64,000 nucleotides of DNA from Pararhizobium gei (GTDB taxonomy: Bacteria; Pseudomonadota; Alphaproteobacteria; Rhizobiales; Rhizobiaceae), in NCBI RefSeq assembly GCF_029223885.1, contig NZ_CP119409.1:3372501-3436500 (forward strand), in the 5' to 3' direction. Of the stretch, positions 43,767 to 53,723 are shown in pieces (position 1 is the stretch's first letter; each line of letters begins with the position of its first letter). The notes under the pieces were generated by a model. That model saw nothing but the letters and a program-made list of their open reading frames with translations. It was not told the DNA's origin and did no database searches. Position numbers and translations under genes: made by a program.

Positions 43767-44777
43767 TCAACTCTGAGGCATATCGATGCGTGCCGGGTCC
43801 GACCGGATCTGGTCAATCTCGTAGATCGTCCGCATCACCGTAAAGCGCGCGGTGAGCGTCGTCAGCAGCGCGATGATGATCATGACGGCTGCAATGCCGA
43901 GATAGCCGGTATAGCCGATTGAAAAGCTGCCAAACAGGGCGGTCGCTTGGTCGCTTTCCGGCGTGGCGATCGAGCGCGACTGCCAGAAACCGGCAACAGC
44001 AAAGCTTGCCGCCGCCAGCAACCCGCCGGCCCCGGCTCCCTTCAGGCTGATCTTCAGGAAATGCTTCTGAAACTCCGAGGCAACGAAACCCGCTTCCGCG
44101 CCGACGAAATGCAGGACTTCGACGATATGCCGGTTTCCCGAAAGCGTGCCGCGGGTGGCAAAGACCACGGTAAGCACCATCGCGGAAAACACCAGAACCA
44201 GCACCCCGGTGCCGATCAGCGCCGTCGTATGGGCCATGGCCACCAGCCGGTCGACCCAGGTTCGGTGATCGTCAAGATAGGCCTGGGGAATGGCTTCGGT
44301 CAGTGCCGTCCGCATGGCGGCGAAATCCGGCGGGTTCTCCTCGTCGATGGTGATGATGACGAGGCGCGGCACGGGCAGGTCATCGAGATCGAGGCCCTCG
44401 CCGAGCCAAGGTTCCAAAAGGCGCGCCGTTGCGGCCTTGTCGACGATATTGCCGTTCGTGGTGCCGTCGAACGTCATGGCGAGATCGCGGGCATCGGCCA
44501 GCGCTTTCTCCATGTCGAGCGTGTCATCCGGCTTGATCTGGATGGTAATCTCGCGGGAAATCTGGCTTTGCCAGCTCTGGGCTGTCGATCGCACCATGCT
44601 GACAGCGCCCAGCGTCAGGCATGCCAGAAAGGCCATGATGGCGATGACCAGCATCAGCGCATGCCCCGAAACATTGCCGGGAGGAACGATCGGCGCCATC
44701 GGCCGCACGCGCAAAGACGCCTTGCGCTCCTGAGGAGCGGCCGGTTGAGACCGTGCCGTGGGCCGGACGTCACTCAT
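43767..44777 (-). CDS. ftsX: Cell division protein FtsX
   Basis: A 336-residue four-helix membrane subunit of FtsEX that controls periplasmic peptidoglycan hydrolases at the septum. An N-terminal cytoplasmic region (RVRPMAPIVPPGN) is followed by helix 1, an extracellular domain near residues 75-160, and the C-terminal FtsX domain (VLVFSAMVLTVVFATRGTLS, HIVEVLHFVGAEAGFVASEF). It overlaps ftsE by 8 bp, so the two are coupled. Confidence 0.94.
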   Translation of the reverse strand: MSDVRPTARSQPAAPQERKASLRVRPMAPIVPPGNVSGHALMLVIAIMAFLACLTLGAVSMVRSTAQSWQSQISREITIQIKPDDTLDMEKALADARDLAMTFDGTTNGNIVDKAATARLLEPWLGEGLDLDDLPVPRLVIITIDEENPPDFAAMRTALTEAIPQAYLDDHRTWVDRLVAMAHTTALIGTGVLVLVFSAMVLTVVFATRGTLSGNRHIVEVLHFVGAEAGFVASEFQKHFLKISLKGAGAGGLLAAASFAVAGFWQSRSIATPESDQATALFGSFSIGYTGYLGIAAVMIIIALLTTLTARFTVMRTIYEIDQIRSDPARIDMPQS

Positions 44778-45429
44778 AGATATCCAGCCGTCCCTGCGAG
44801 AGGATCATGCGGCGCGCCTCGACCTGATCCATCAGCGAGAGATCATGGGTCGCGATGACCACGGCCGTGCCGAGCCGGTTCAATTCCAGGAAGAGGTTGA
44901 GAAGCCGCCGCGCCATGGGAGGATCGACATTGCCGGTGGGCTCGTCTGCAAGCAGGATCTCCGGCCGGTCGATCAGCGCTCGGGCAATGGCCGCTCTCTG
45001 CTTCTCACCTCCGGACAGGACCGGCGGCAAGACATTGATGCGCTCGCCGAGCCCGACCCAGCCGAGCAGTTCCAGCACGTCGGATCGATAGGACGATTCG
45101 TCCTTGCCGCGCACTCGAAGCGGCAGCGCCACATTCTCGTAGGTCGTCAGATGATCGAGAAGCCGGAAGTCCTGGAAAACGATACCAACCCGGCGGCGCA
45201 GCATCGGGAACTCGTCGCGGGGAATGCTGGAAATATTCCTGTCGAACATGCGGATCAGGCCGCGTGTCGGCTTCAGGGAAAGAAACAAAAGACGCAGCAG
45301 CGTCGTCTTACCCGCGCCCGAAGGGCCGGTCAGGAATTGAAAGGACTTTTTGGGAATGTCGAAGGTCAGGTCGCGGAGAATTTCCGGACCCATTCCATAG
45401 CGCAATCCGACATTTTCAAAATGAATCAA
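44770..45429 (-). CDS. ftsE: Cell division ATP-binding protein FtsE
   Basis: A 219-residue ABC ATPase partner of FtsX. Walker A GPSGAGKTTLLRL lies near residue 36, the Q-loop VFQDFRLLDHL follows, the signature is LSGGEKQRAAIARAL, and Walker B is ILLADEPTGNVD. The opening MIHFENVGLRYGMGPEILRD is family-like. A CtrA-type box lies 107 bp upstream, so cell-cycle control is likely. Confidence 0.96.
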   Translation of the reverse strand: MIHFENVGLRYGMGPEILRDLTFDIPKKSFQFLTGPSGAGKTTLLRLLFLSLKPTRGLIRMFDRNISSIPRDEFPMLRRRVGIVFQDFRLLDHLTTYENVALPLRVRGKDESSYRSDVLELLGWVGLGERINVLPPVLSGGEKQRAAIARALIDRPEILLADEPTGNVDPPMARRLLNLFLELNRLGTAVVIATHDLSLMDQVEARRMILSQGRLDIYE

Positions 45430-45536
45430 AGGGCTCAGTCCAGCTTTTCGTCAGGCTTGATGTCAAAGATTTCCGGCGGGTTGATGGCCTGGGCCGGATG
45501 AACAACCGAGCCGCCAGTGCTAAGCTCCCAACATGG

Positions 45537-45551
45537 TTAAACAATGGTTAA
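45537..45551. promoter_or_regulatory. CtrA-type box TTAA-N7-TTAA
   Basis: TTAA at 45537-45540, seven bases, TTAA at 45548-45551. The two halves sit in direct repeats of ATGGTTAAA. It is the full CtrA binding pattern of alphaproteobacteria, placed between the divergent ftsE and membrane-protein genes. A single inverted half (TTTAACCAT) lies at about 45595. Confidence 0.65.
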
Positions 45552-45681
45552 AATTCCGTGAAGGACGGGTGCCCGGCAAGCTCGTTTCCAATACTTTAAC
45601 CATTTCGGTTTACGTCTGGGAAAGGTTTGTTTCAATGCCCTGATTCTGGCCCTTTGCCGGCGGGCTGCGAGAGGAGAGACC

Positions 45682-46326
45682 ATGACCGCCTTCCGCTCCC
45701 GTACCGCCGATGCCGTTCAGGGCATGGACCTTCTCCCGCCCGACCGGCAGGGACGCCGGCCCGAGCGGACCGTCCGCCGCACGGCGGAGATCATCGATGT
45801 CGAATTCGAGACCGTTTCTGGGCAAAGCCGCCGTTCTTCCCACCCCGTCTTCAACGACAACAAGCGCAATGCGACCGCTCCGCTTGAAGCGCCGGGCGGC
45901 GGACTGTCCGGCAAGGTTTTGCACGGCCTGGAACATCTTTTGCAGACGGCATCCCCCAAAGCCTTCGCCATACTGGTAACCTGCCTTTGCGCGCCGGTTT
46001 TCCTGCTGTTTGCCGGTCTTTTCGAGTATCGGTCCCCCATCACTCCCGTGCCGGCGCTGTCGATCAACAACGTCACGACAACACTCGATGATGCCAACGG
46101 AATGAAGGTCGTTTCCGTTTACGGCGCGGTCGAAAATCGTTCCGATACGCCCGAAATCATCCCGGTGATACAGGTGGATATCGTCGCCGCCGGGCACAGC
46201 CGGACTGCAAGCCGCATATTTGCCGGCCACAGCATCCTGTCCCCCGGCGAGACCCGGCCTTTTTCGGCGCGGCTTCCACACACAGGTGGAAAACTGCCGG
46301 AGGTCAAGGTTTCCTTCACCCATTAA
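45682..46326 (+). CDS. Hypothetical single-pass membrane protein divergent from ftsEX
   Basis: A 214-residue protein with a disordered, Arg-rich N-terminal part, one transmembrane helix near residue 100 (FAILVTCLCAPVFLLFAGLF) and a periplasmic beta-rich C-terminal domain (GMKVVSVYGAVENRSDTPEI, then HSILSPGETRPFSARLP). The C-terminal part looks like the DUF3426/FxLYD type that follows zinc-finger MJ0042 domains, but the N-terminal zinc finger is missing here. GGAGAG precedes the ATG. It shares the CtrA-box gap with ftsE. Confidence 0.78.
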   Translation: MTAFRSRTADAVQGMDLLPPDRQGRRPERTVRRTAEIIDVEFETVSGQSRRSSHPVFNDNKRNATAPLEAPGGGLSGKVLHGLEHLLQTASPKAFAILVTCLCAPVFLLFAGLFEYRSPITPVPALSINNVTTTLDDANGMKVVSVYGAVENRSDTPEIIPVIQVDIVAAGHSRTASRIFAGHSILSPGETRPFSARLPHTGGKLPEVKVSFTH

Positions 46327-46410
46327 GGTGATTCGCGTTGCCGACTATGCTAAGCGGCTAGCGTCCGGAGGCATCAAAGGCAGTCTCCCTATCCGATCTG
46401 GAGATACCCT

Positions 46411-46956
46411 ATGCCCGTCGTTCGTGGGAAAAATATCGAGCCGCTCTACACCGCGGAAACCATCGCAGCCCGCAATATCGAGCTTGCCGAAAGCATCGGT
46501 CGGGAACCGCTCAACGACCTTCTGGTCATCGCGGTGCTGAAAGGCTCCTTCATCTTCGCGGCCGACCTCATTCGCGCCATGCATGCGACGGGACTGGCAC
46601 CGGAAGTCGAGTTCATCACCCTGTCGAGCTATGGCACGGGAACGGTCTCGCAGGGTGTCAAAATCATCAAGGACATCGACAGCGATGTCCACGGCCGCGA
46701 CGTCCTTCTCATCGACGATATTCTCGAATCGGGCCGCACACTGAGTTTCGCCAAAACGCTGATGATGGAACGGGGCGCGAAATCGGTATCGATCGCCGTG
46801 CTGCTCGACAAGAAAGTCAAACGTCAGACCAGCCTCGAGGCTGACTATGTCGGTTTCGAATGCCCCGACTACTTCGTCGTCGGCTATGGCATGGATGTGG
46901 CCTATGCCTTCCGCGAATTGCCTTTCGTCGGCATCGTGACCGGGGACGCCGAATAG
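46411..46956 (+). CDS. hpt: Hypoxanthine phosphoribosyltransferase
   Basis: A 181-residue purine salvage enzyme that joins hypoxanthine or guanine to PRPP. The PRPP motif VLLIDDILESGRTLSFAK lies near residue 107, with LKGSFIFAADLIRAM near residue 47 and a C-terminal YVGFECPDYFVVGYGMD block. The family length and order are normal. It follows the membrane-protein gene by 84 bp. Confidence 0.95.
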   Translation: MPVVRGKNIEPLYTAETIAARNIELAESIGREPLNDLLVIAVLKGSFIFAADLIRAMHATGLAPEVEFITLSSYGTGTVSQGVKIIKDIDSDVHGRDVLLIDDILESGRTLSFAKTLMMERGAKSVSIAVLLDKKVKRQTSLEADYVGFECPDYFVVGYGMDVAYAFRELPFVGIVTGDAE

Positions 46957-47110
46957 AGGCGCGATCCCGCATGTGCCGGATCAGGCCATCCGGCGTTTAC
47001 GAAAAACAAACGCGACTCTGGTGGTGTGGCCCCGCAGCGATTCGGCTGCGGCGAGAACGGCGGTGATTGGCTTCGCTGTTCGTGCAAGCTCTATTGAACC
47101 GGAGGCCATG

Positions 47111-47470
47111 ATGGCGAAGATCCTGATTACCGAAGATGAGGACGGCTTGCGCCGTTTCGTGGCGCGTGCGCTGCAACTGGACGGTCACGAAACCGTAGAG
47201 GCTGCCGATGGCGCAGAAGGCCTCGCCTGCCTTGGAAGCGAGCGCTTCGATCTGTTGCTGTCCGATATCCGGATGCCTGTCATGGACGGCATCGAACTGG
47301 CGCATCAGGCGTCAGCCGCCTTCCCTGCGCTCAAAATATTGCTGATGACGGGATATGCGGAACAGCGCGAGCGCGCCGACAATCTCAACGGCAAGGTCAT
47401 CGACGTCGTCTCCAAACCCTTCAGCCTGCCGGATATCCGCAAGGCGGTTGCGGTGGCCCTGACCGCATAG
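47111..47470 (+). CDS. CpdR-like single-domain response regulator
   Basis: A 119-residue receiver with the acidic EDE near residues 8-10, phospho-Asp D52 in LLLSDIRMPVMDGIELA, Thr in LMTGYAE and Lys in VVSKPFSLPDI. The sequence is close to CpdR, which controls ClpXP-dependent proteolysis in the cell cycle. CGGAGG lies 5 bases before the ATG at 47111, and an adjacent ATG at 47108 is also possible. It lies close to ftsEX and the CtrA-type box. Confidence 0.85.
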   Translation: MAKILITEDEDGLRRFVARALQLDGHETVEAADGAEGLACLGSERFDLLLSDIRMPVMDGIELAHQASAAFPALKILLMTGYAEQRERADNLNGKVIDVVSKPFSLPDIRKAVAVALTA

Positions 47471-47559
47471 AGCGGAACACGGGGCAGCGACTCACGATGG
47501 CCGATGCCCCATTGCTGCGGAGAGCGCCGGTGCAATTGCAGCCAGAACAATGATTCCGA

Positions 47560-48483
47560 CTATTTCTGATCCATCGCATGCCGACCGAAATCAGCCATGT
47601 CGGTGTCCTGACCGGCCTGGACGATCGAGCGGCGAATGGCGCGGGTGCGGGTGAAAAGATCGAACAGCTTGTCGCCGTCGCCCCAGCGGATCGCACGCTG
47701 CAGATAGGCGAGATCCTCCGAGAACCGGGCCAGCATTTCGAGGATCGCATCCTTGTTGTGCAGGCAGACGTCGCGCCACATCGTGGGATCGGAAGCGGCG
47801 AGACGTGTGAAATCGCGAAAGCCGGAGGCGGAATATTTGATGACTTCCGATTCGGTCACCGCCTCCAGGTCATCCGCCGTGCCGACGATGTTATAGGCGA
47901 TGATATGTGGCAGGTGGGAGACGATCGCCAGCACCTTGTCGTGATGTTCCGGGTCCATGTCATCGACCATCGAGCCGAGCGTTTCCCAGAATGCGCGCAG
48001 CTTCGCCTTGGCCGCCTCGTCCGTGTCCGGTAGCGGAGTCAAAATGCACCAGCGTCCCTTGAACAGGCCGACGAAGCCGGAATCGGGGCCGGAATATTCC
48101 GTTCCCGCAATGGGGTGCCCAGGGATGAAGTGCACGCCTTGGGGAATATGCGGCGCCATCTGGGCGATGACGGAGCCCTTGGTCGATCCGACATCGGTCA
48201 CGATTGCGCCGGGCTTCAGATGCGCCGAAATTTCCGCGGCCACCGTTCCGGATGCGCCGACAGGCACGGAGACGATGACGAGATCGGCATCCCGGACCGC
48301 GTCGGCAGCCGATATCGTATAGCGGTCGCCAAGGCCAAGCTCTTCCGCCCGTTTCAACGTCGCCTCGCTGCGCGTGGAGATGGTGACAAAGGCTGCAAGG
48401 CCCTTGTCCTTGATCTCGCGGGCGATGGACGAGCCGATCAGCCCGATGCCGATCAGCGCGATCTTTTCGAACTGCTTTGCCAT
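47560..48483 (-). CDS. tyrC: Prephenate/arogenate (cyclohexadienyl) dehydrogenase
   Basis: A 307-residue enzyme of tyrosine synthesis. The NAD site IALIGIGLIGSSIAREIKDK lies at the N terminus. The helical dimer domain includes HFIPGHPIAGTEYSGPDSGF and the catalytic His region LSHLPHIIAYNIVGTADDLE. The ATG at 48483 overlaps the hisC stop (TGATG), so it is translated from one message with hisC. TyrA- or TyrC-type specificity cannot be told from the sequence. Confidence 0.9.
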   Translation of the reverse strand: MAKQFEKIALIGIGLIGSSIAREIKDKGLAAFVTISTRSEATLKRAEELGLGDRYTISAADAVRDADLVIVSVPVGASGTVAAEISAHLKPGAIVTDVGSTKGSVIAQMAPHIPQGVHFIPGHPIAGTEYSGPDSGFVGLFKGRWCILTPLPDTDEAAKAKLRAFWETLGSMVDDMDPEHHDKVLAIVSHLPHIIAYNIVGTADDLEAVTESEVIKYSASGFRDFTRLAASDPTMWRDVCLHNKDAILEMLARFSEDLAYLQRAIRWGDGDKLFDLFTRTRAIRRSIVQAGQDTDMADFGRHAMDQK

Positions 48484-49589
48484 CACGCCCGGCCCATGAA
48501 CTCGGTCAGCGCGGCGATGACGCCCTCATTGGCTTCCTCGGATCCGATCGTCATCCGCAGCGCATTGGGCAGACCGTAGCCGCGCACCGCGCGCAGGATA
48601 TAACCACGGCTCGTCAGGAACACGTCCGCATCCGCTGCACGCTTGCCGTCGATATCGGGGAAATGGATCAGTACGAAATTGGCAACGGAGGGAGTGACCT
48701 TCAGATCGAGCGAACTCAATGCACCCGTTACCTTCCCAAGCCAAAGCAGATTATAGTCGACGGCCTTGGCGGCAAATGCCTGATCGCTGATTGCAGCCGC
48801 ACCTGCGGCAATGGCCGGAGCGTTCATGTTGAACGGCCCACGCACACGGTTAAGAGCATCGATGATGGCAAGCGGCGCGTACATCCAGCCTATGCGCAGG
48901 GCAGCAAGGCCATGGATCTTCGAGAAGGTCCGAGTCATCACCACGTTCTGGTTGGATGAGACCAGTTCCAGCCCGGCCTCGTAGTCGTTGCGGCGGACAT
49001 ATTCGGCATAGGCGGCATCGAGAACGAGAATGATATTCTTCGGCAGACCGGCCTGCAGCCGGCGAACCTCATCCACGGGAACATAGGTTCCGGTCGGGTT
49101 GCCCGGATTGGCGAGAAAAACCATCCTGGTCTTCGGCGTCACCGCAGCAAGGATTGCATCGACCCCAACCCGGCAATCATCTTCCTTGACGGTGACGGGC
49201 GTAGCACCGGCGCCCATGATCTGGATCTTGTAGACGAGAAAGCCGTGTTCGGTGATGATCGCCTCATCGCCCGGCGCCAGATAGACATGGCAGAGCAGGC
49301 CGAGCAGTTCGTCGGAGCCGTTGCCGCACATCAGGTTGGCGATGTTCAGGCCATAGACGGAGGCGATCGCTTCGCGCAGCTCGATCGCCTGCCCGTCCGG
49401 ATAGATTTCCAGCTTCGCGGCAGCCTTCTGAAACGCCTCGATCGCCCGGGGGCTGGCGCCCAGCGGGGTCTCGTTGGAAGACAGCTTGTAGACCTTTGCC
49501 ACACCCGGCGCGTGTTCCTTGCCCGGCACATAGGCGGCAATGTCGAGAATACCCGGACGGGGGACGGGGCCTTGCAAGTCTACGCTCAT
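48483..49589 (-). CDS. hisC: Histidinol-phosphate aminotransferase HisC
   Basis: A 368-residue PLP transaminase of histidine synthesis. In rhizobia the paralog next to tyrC often also serves aromatic amino acids. The PLP-Lys lies in [17 protein letters not shown] near residue 221, with [13 protein letters not shown] near residue 150 and [19 protein letters not shown] at the start. ATG 49589 is chosen and gives the normal length. The longer open frame is rejected. Confidence 0.94.
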   Translation of the reverse strand: MSVDLQGPVPRPGILDIAAYVPGKEHAPGVAKVYKLSSNETPLGASPRAIEAFQKAAAKLEIYPDGQAIELREAIASVYGLNIANLMCGNGSDELLGLLCHVYLAPGDEAIITEHGFLVYKIQIMGAGATPVTVKEDDCRVGVDAILAAVTPKTRMVFLANPGNPTGTYVPVDEVRRLQAGLPKNIILVLDAAYAEYVRRNDYEAGLELVSSNQNVVMTRTFSKIHGLAALRIGWMYAPLAIIDALNRVRGPFNMNAPAIAAGAAAISDQAFAAKAVDYNLLWLGKVTGALSSLDLKVTPSVANFVLIHFPDIDGKRAADADVFLTSRGYILRAVRGYGLPNALRMTIGSEEANEGVIAALTEFMGRA

Positions 49590-49716
49590 GGGATCAGCTT
49601 TCCGGCGACAGGGACGAAGGCCCAGCCAATACCGGCGAAGACGGTTTTTGTCGAGTGTGATGCGATTTTCTTCGTTCCCGCTCGTTGCCCATTCCGTCAG
49701 CAAGAATGCAAGAAAA

Positions 49717-50472
49717 CTAACGCCCGGCATCCCGCGTGGTCGGAACCCCCTGCGGTGCAAGGACAGGCACAAAGACCCGGCGGGATGCGCGGGCCGCGAC
49801 GGGCAGGCCCTGATAGAGCCGCTTCTGCGCCTCGACGATGATGACGCCGGAAAAGATCGGCCAGAGCGACCGGCCGAGGCGCTCGAACCCCCGCCGCAGC
49901 TTCAGCACGGTCTTGAGCTTGGAGGGTGGAAAAAAAAGCGCATCCGAGGAGGCTCCGGGGGTGAAGTTCGTTTCCCGCAGCAGCGTCGTGAGCTGGCCGC
50001 GCGAATAGGGCCGGCCCGAGCCGAAGGGGGTATGCTCCATGCGGGCCCAGACCCCGCGGCGGTTGGGCACCACGATGACGAGGCGACCGCCCGGCGCCAG
50101 AATGCGCCAGAGTTCCTTCATCGTTTCCCGGGGATTTTCGGCGAACTCCAGCGAATGCACCATCAGGACCCGGTCGATCGACGAATCGGGCAGCGGCAAT
50201 TCTTCCTCGAAGACCAGGGCGGTCGAGGAAAGTTCGCCCACCGGCCAGTTCACGGCCCCCTGTCCCGCCGGCATGAACGCGAATGTCCGTTCCGTGTCGG
50301 TTCGGAAACGCTCCAGATACGGGACGGCGTAACCCAGTCCGACCAGCCGCTCCTCGGGAAGCCGCGCCCAGATCGATGACAGGGCCATGGTGATCGACTG
50401 TTCGGCGAAGCGCCCAAGCCGCGAATGATAGAACTGACGGAGATCGACTATATCTGCATGCATGAGGCTCAT
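49717..50472 (-). CDS. SAM-dependent methyltransferase family protein
   Basis: A 251-residue class I methyltransferase without a recognised substrate. A helical N-terminal arm ([20 protein letters not shown]) precedes the fold. The motif [14 protein letters not shown] replaces the usual glycine-rich loop. [20 protein letters not shown] and [20 protein letters not shown] are clear post-motifs. It lies 127 bp upstream of hisC on the same strand and diverges from gloB. Confidence 0.86.
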   Translation of the reverse strand: MSLMHADIVDLRQFYHSRLGRFAEQSITMALSSIWARLPEERLVGLGYAVPYLERFRTDTERTFAFMPAGQGAVNWPVGELSSTALVFEEELPLPDSSIDRVLMVHSLEFAENPRETMKELWRILAPGGRLVIVVPNRRGVWARMEHTPFGSGRPYSRGQLTTLLRETNFTPGASSDALFFPPSKLKTVLKLRRGFERLGRSLWPIFSGVIIVEAQKRLYQGLPVAARASRRVFVPVLAPQGVPTTRDAGR

Positions 50473-50554
50473 GTTAGCCGCGAACGGGTAGACTTCAAGA
50501 CGCTGCTCGCTACATTCCTGTCAGACCCACCGCCGTCCCCTGCCTGGAGCCATC

Positions 50555-51325
50555 ATGGCCAATCTCGAAATCGAACTGTTTATCTGCCGCGCCGATAATT
50601 TCGGTGTGCTGCTGCACGACCCTGAAAGCGGCGCGACGGCGTCCATCGACGCGCCCGAGGAGGAGCCGATAATCGCGGCCCTGAAGCGCCGCGGCTGGAC
50701 ATTGACCCATATTCTGACGACCCATCATCACAATGATCACGTCGCCGCAAATCTGGTTCTCAAGGAGGCTTTCGGCGCGACGATAATCGGGCCGGTAAAC
50801 GAAGCGAGCAAAATCCCCGGCATCGACCAGATGATCGGCAATGGCGGCACGTTCGAGTTCTCCGGACACAGGGTCGATGTATACGAGACGCCGGGACATA
50901 CGGCTGGACATATCTGTTTTCACTTTCCAGACGACAAGCTGCTGTTTTCCGCCGACACGCTGTTTGCGCTCGGCTGCGGCCGGCTGTTTGAAGGTACCCC
51001 GGCCGATATGTGGGCGTCCCTGCAGAAGCTGATGGCTCTGCCGGACGACACGACCGTTTATTTCGGTCACGAGTATACGCTGTCCAATGCCCGTTTCGCT
51101 GTGACCGTCGACCCTGAGAATGCGGAACTGAAGGCGCGCGCGGCCGACATCGAAGCGCTCAGGGAAAGCGGCGTCTTTACGGCGCCGACGACACTGGGAC
51201 TGGAGAAACGAACCAATCCGTTCCTGCGTCCGCACGATCCGGGCATCAGAAAGCAACTGAGCATGCAGGATGCTCCCGATGGCGAGGTCTTTGCCGAGAT
51301 CCGCAAGCGCAAGGACAATTTCTGA
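50555..51325 (+). CDS. gloB: Hydroxyacylglutathione hydrolase (glyoxalase II)
   Basis: A 256-residue metallo-beta-lactamase-fold enzyme that hydrolyses S-lactoylglutathione to D-lactate. The metal motif THHHNDH lies at residues 56-62, with [33 protein letters not shown] and the C-terminal [14 protein letters not shown] that supplies the last metal and substrate residues. The stop overlaps the next start (TGATG). The enzyme protects against methylglyoxal. Confidence 0.95.
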   Translation: MANLEIELFICRADNFGVLLHDPESGATASIDAPEEEPIIAALKRRGWTLTHILTTHHHNDHVAANLVLKEAFGATIIGPVNEASKIPGIDQMIGNGGTFEFSGHRVDVYETPGHTAGHICFHFPDDKLLFSADTLFALGCGRLFEGTPADMWASLQKLMALPDDTTVYFGHEYTLSNARFAVTVDPENAELKARAADIEALRESGVFTAPTTLGLEKRTNPFLRPHDPGIRKQLSMQDAPDGEVFAEIRKRKDNF

Positions 51326-51768
51326 TGGATGCGCAACTGCCGCTATCGGCGCCAGCCATCATCGAGACCCTTCGGCTCGAGCGCCACCCGGAAGGCGGAT
51401 GGTACAGGCAGACCTTTCGCGACGAGGCAGGTGGCGCACGGGGTCATTCCACGGCCATCTACTACCTGCTGGAACGTGGCGACCGGTCGCACTGGCACCG
51501 GGTGCACGATGCGGCGGAAGTCTGGCACTTCTATGCCGGAGCACCGCTTGCGCTGACGATCGCCGAAGACGGCAAGTCCGGTGTGAAGGTCACACTAGGA
51601 TCGAATATCCTCAAGGACGAACATCCCCAGGCAGTGGTGCCGGCGAACTGTTGGCAATCGGCGGCCTCGCTCGGTGCCTGGACGCTGGTGGGCTGCACCG
51701 TTGCGCCGGGTTTCGACTTCGCCGTCTTTGAAATGGCCCCGCCGGGATGGCAGCCGCCGCAGGAATGA
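51325..51768 (+). CDS. Cupin domain protein (DUF985)
   Basis: A 147-residue cupin of the DUF985 type: IIETLRLERHPEGGWYRQTF at the start, then STAIYYLLERGDRSHWHRVH, DAAEVWHFYAG and a C-terminal VVPANCWQSA block. His, Glu and other metal ligands of a cupin are visible in SHWHRV and AEVWHF. The function is unknown. It is translationally coupled to gloB. Confidence 0.9.
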   Translation: MDAQLPLSAPAIIETLRLERHPEGGWYRQTFRDEAGGARGHSTAIYYLLERGDRSHWHRVHDAAEVWHFYAGAPLALTIAEDGKSGVKVTLGSNILKDEHPQAVVPANCWQSAASLGAWTLVGCTVAPGFDFAVFEMAPPGWQPPQE

Positions 51769-51770
51769 GC

Positions 51771-52661
51771 TTACTCTGCAGGCTGCGTTGCTGAAGACCG
51801 GTCGCGGAAGATGACATCCTTCGCCGCAAGCACCGCGCCGCCGGTGACGAAAAGGCAGGCAAGCGCGATGCGCCATGAGGGCTCGGCGAAGCCGAACAGG
51901 ATGAGCACCAGCGTCGACAGAACCGGCGCTGCATAGCTTGCGACGCCGAGGATCTGGATGTTGCCGTTCTTGACCCCGTAATCCCAGGCATAGAAAGCCG
52001 CCCCGACCGGCAGCAGACCGAGCCCGACTATCGCGAGCCACTGCGCCGATGTATCCGGCCAGACGGTGGTCTCCAGACCGAGGTGGCACAGCAGCGACAG
52101 GAGCGCCGTTGCAAGGCAAAAGCCTGTGACGACGTCGGTCGATACCGCCTCGAAACGTCGCGTGAGCAGGGAATATCCGGACCAGGTGAAGGCGCAGGCG
52201 AGCGCTGCGGAATAACCCAGCACATAGGCCTCATCGAATGCGACACCATTGCGCGCCACGATGAGGATCGTGCCGACGAGACCGCAGACAGCGCCAAGCA
52301 GATGATACCAGCGCAGCCGCTCGCCCGGCAGAAGGGCCGAGCCGACCACGATCAGCAGGGGCCAGAGATAGGCGATCAGCCCCGCCTCGACCGCCGGCGC
52401 ATTGCGAAGCGCCGTGAAATACAGAAAGTGATAGCCGAACAGGCCGGCGATGCCGACGATCCAGACCTTGGCCGGCTGCTTCAGGAGTACCAGCCGCTCC
52501 GGATTGAGCAAAAGCACGACGATTCCCGGCAGGCTGCCGATGGAGAAGCAGATTGCCGAAAGCTGGAACGGCGGCATTGTGCCTGACGCGGCTGTAAACA
52601 AGGCAAGCAGTGACCACATGAGAATAGCCGAAAAGCCGATCAGCGTTGCCTTGACCTTCAT
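51771..52661 (-). CDS. DMT family exporter, YddG-like (aromatic amino acid)
   Basis: A 296-residue inner-membrane transporter with ten hydrophobic segments in two EamA repeats. The N-terminal block KATLIGFSAILMWSLLALFT and AASGTMPPFQLSAICFSIGS are strongly like YddG, which exports aromatic amino acids. AGGGGC precedes ATG 52661. The gene converges on the gloB-cupin pair. Confidence 0.82.
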   Translation of the reverse strand: MKVKATLIGFSAILMWSLLALFTAASGTMPPFQLSAICFSIGSLPGIVVLLLNPERLVLLKQPAKVWIVGIAGLFGYHFLYFTALRNAPAVEAGLIAYLWPLLIVVGSALLPGERLRWYHLLGAVCGLVGTILIVARNGVAFDEAYVLGYSAALACAFTWSGYSLLTRRFEAVSTDVVTGFCLATALLSLLCHLGLETTVWPDTSAQWLAIVGLGLLPVGAAFYAWDYGVKNGNIQILGVASYAAPVLSTLVLILFGFAEPSWRIALACLFVTGGAVLAAKDVIFRDRSSATQPAE

Positions 52662-52686
52662 GCGCGCCCCTGCTGCGAAGAGAGTG

Positions 52687-53463
52687 TCAGCCGCCAAACC
52701 GGGTGGCCCACACCGTGACCGGTCCAAGCTTCGTCGGGATCCGGACATATACGGGGGCATATACATTTACCGCTTCCGCCTTGGCAAACCATATCTCCAT
52801 GGTTTCCAGCTTGCGCAGGTAATCCACATCGTCGCGGCCTTTGCGATAGCCGGACTTCGGCATGAACTTGATGCCGCAGACAATGACGTCGCCCTGAAAT
52901 CCCTCGGTCTTGAACGGCTTTGTCCCCTTGGAAGACAACCGGATGTCCATCCGCGATTCGCCGTCGAAGATCGGCACGCTCTTCGGGCAGACCTTCGTGT
53001 CGGCGGGAAAGATGAGGCCGGAGAGCGGATCGACGACGTCGCGCATGTCGGCTTTCGTTACCGGCACCCAGTTTTTCGGGATCTTGCGCGGCGGGGTCAT
53101 CGAGGCCGATACGACATCGCCATTGCGAAACCGCACGGAAATCGCGCGCCGTTTCTTGCCTGTCTGGTAATTGGCCTGATACTGCGACGCGTTCAGGCGA
53201 TCCCGGCCGACCACGCCGGACACCGACGTCTCGCCGGACGTCTTGGCAAAGATGTCCGCAAGTCCGGCAGAATTCATGCTGCCGGAAATTCTGTAGCGAT
53301 CGGCATCGAACTCCGTGTCGAAGGACGCACGGGCAATAGGAAGCCCGGACAATGAGATGCTGTACTCGGTCTTGTGGGACATTTCCGCGGATTGCGCCGC
53401 ACCCATTGAAAGCATCGGCGCCGTACAGGCCATGAGCGTCAGGAGACCGGTGCGCCAGTTCAT
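52687..53463 (-). CDS. DUF3108 family exported protein
   Basis: A 258-residue secreted protein with a signal peptide (LLTLMACTAPMLSMGAAQSA) and a beta-rich domain. TEYSISLSGLPIARASFDTE and GRDRLNASQYQANYQTGKKR are the DUF3108 blocks. Members sit in the periplasm and their function is unknown. Two Cys (KVCPKSV and IVCGIKF) may form a disulfide. It is convergent with nothing and is followed on the same strand by the exporter gene 26 bp away. Confidence 0.85.
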   Translation of the reverse strand: MNWRTGLLTLMACTAPMLSMGAAQSAEMSHKTEYSISLSGLPIARASFDTEFDADRYRISGSMNSAGLADIFAKTSGETSVSGVVGRDRLNASQYQANYQTGKKRRAISVRFRNGDVVSASMTPPRKIPKNWVPVTKADMRDVVDPLSGLIFPADTKVCPKSVPIFDGESRMDIRLSSKGTKPFKTEGFQGDVIVCGIKFMPKSGYRKGRDDVDYLRKLETMEIWFAKAEAVNVYAPVYVRIPTKLGPVTVWATRFGG

Positions 53464-53484
53464 TCTTCAAACCTTCCCAAACCG

Positions 53485-53490
53485 ATTATA
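53485..53490 (-). promoter_or_regulatory. Possible -10 box for the DUF3108 gene
   Basis: On the minus strand TATAAT lies 21 bp upstream of the DUF3108 start. No good -35 hexamer is seen at standard spacing, so this is only a tentative site. Confidence 0.3.
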
Positions 53491-53694
53491 CAATCCTTGC
53501 AGATAGGGACGGTTTGCGGCATTTCTACGCCAAGCGCCTGCTCCCTGCAGCATGCTGTAACGCGTTATGATATAGACTGTAATGGCGTGCCAGAAGGATC
53601 GGCCCAGGCGGTCGCGGTTTTTTCTGCAACAGGCCGACGCCTCGCAGAACAGCCTGTGGATTTGAAGAGTTTTGGCTGAAAATGCAGGTTTGGC

Positions 53695-53723
53695 TTGACG
53701 TGGCGGCTCCGCCTGACTATAGA
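53695..53723 (+). promoter_or_regulatory. Sigma70-like promoter of rpmB
   Basis: TTGACG at 53695-53700, 17 bp, TATAGA at 53718-53723. Transcription would start near 53730, leaving about 85 bp of leader. Confidence 0.7.
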
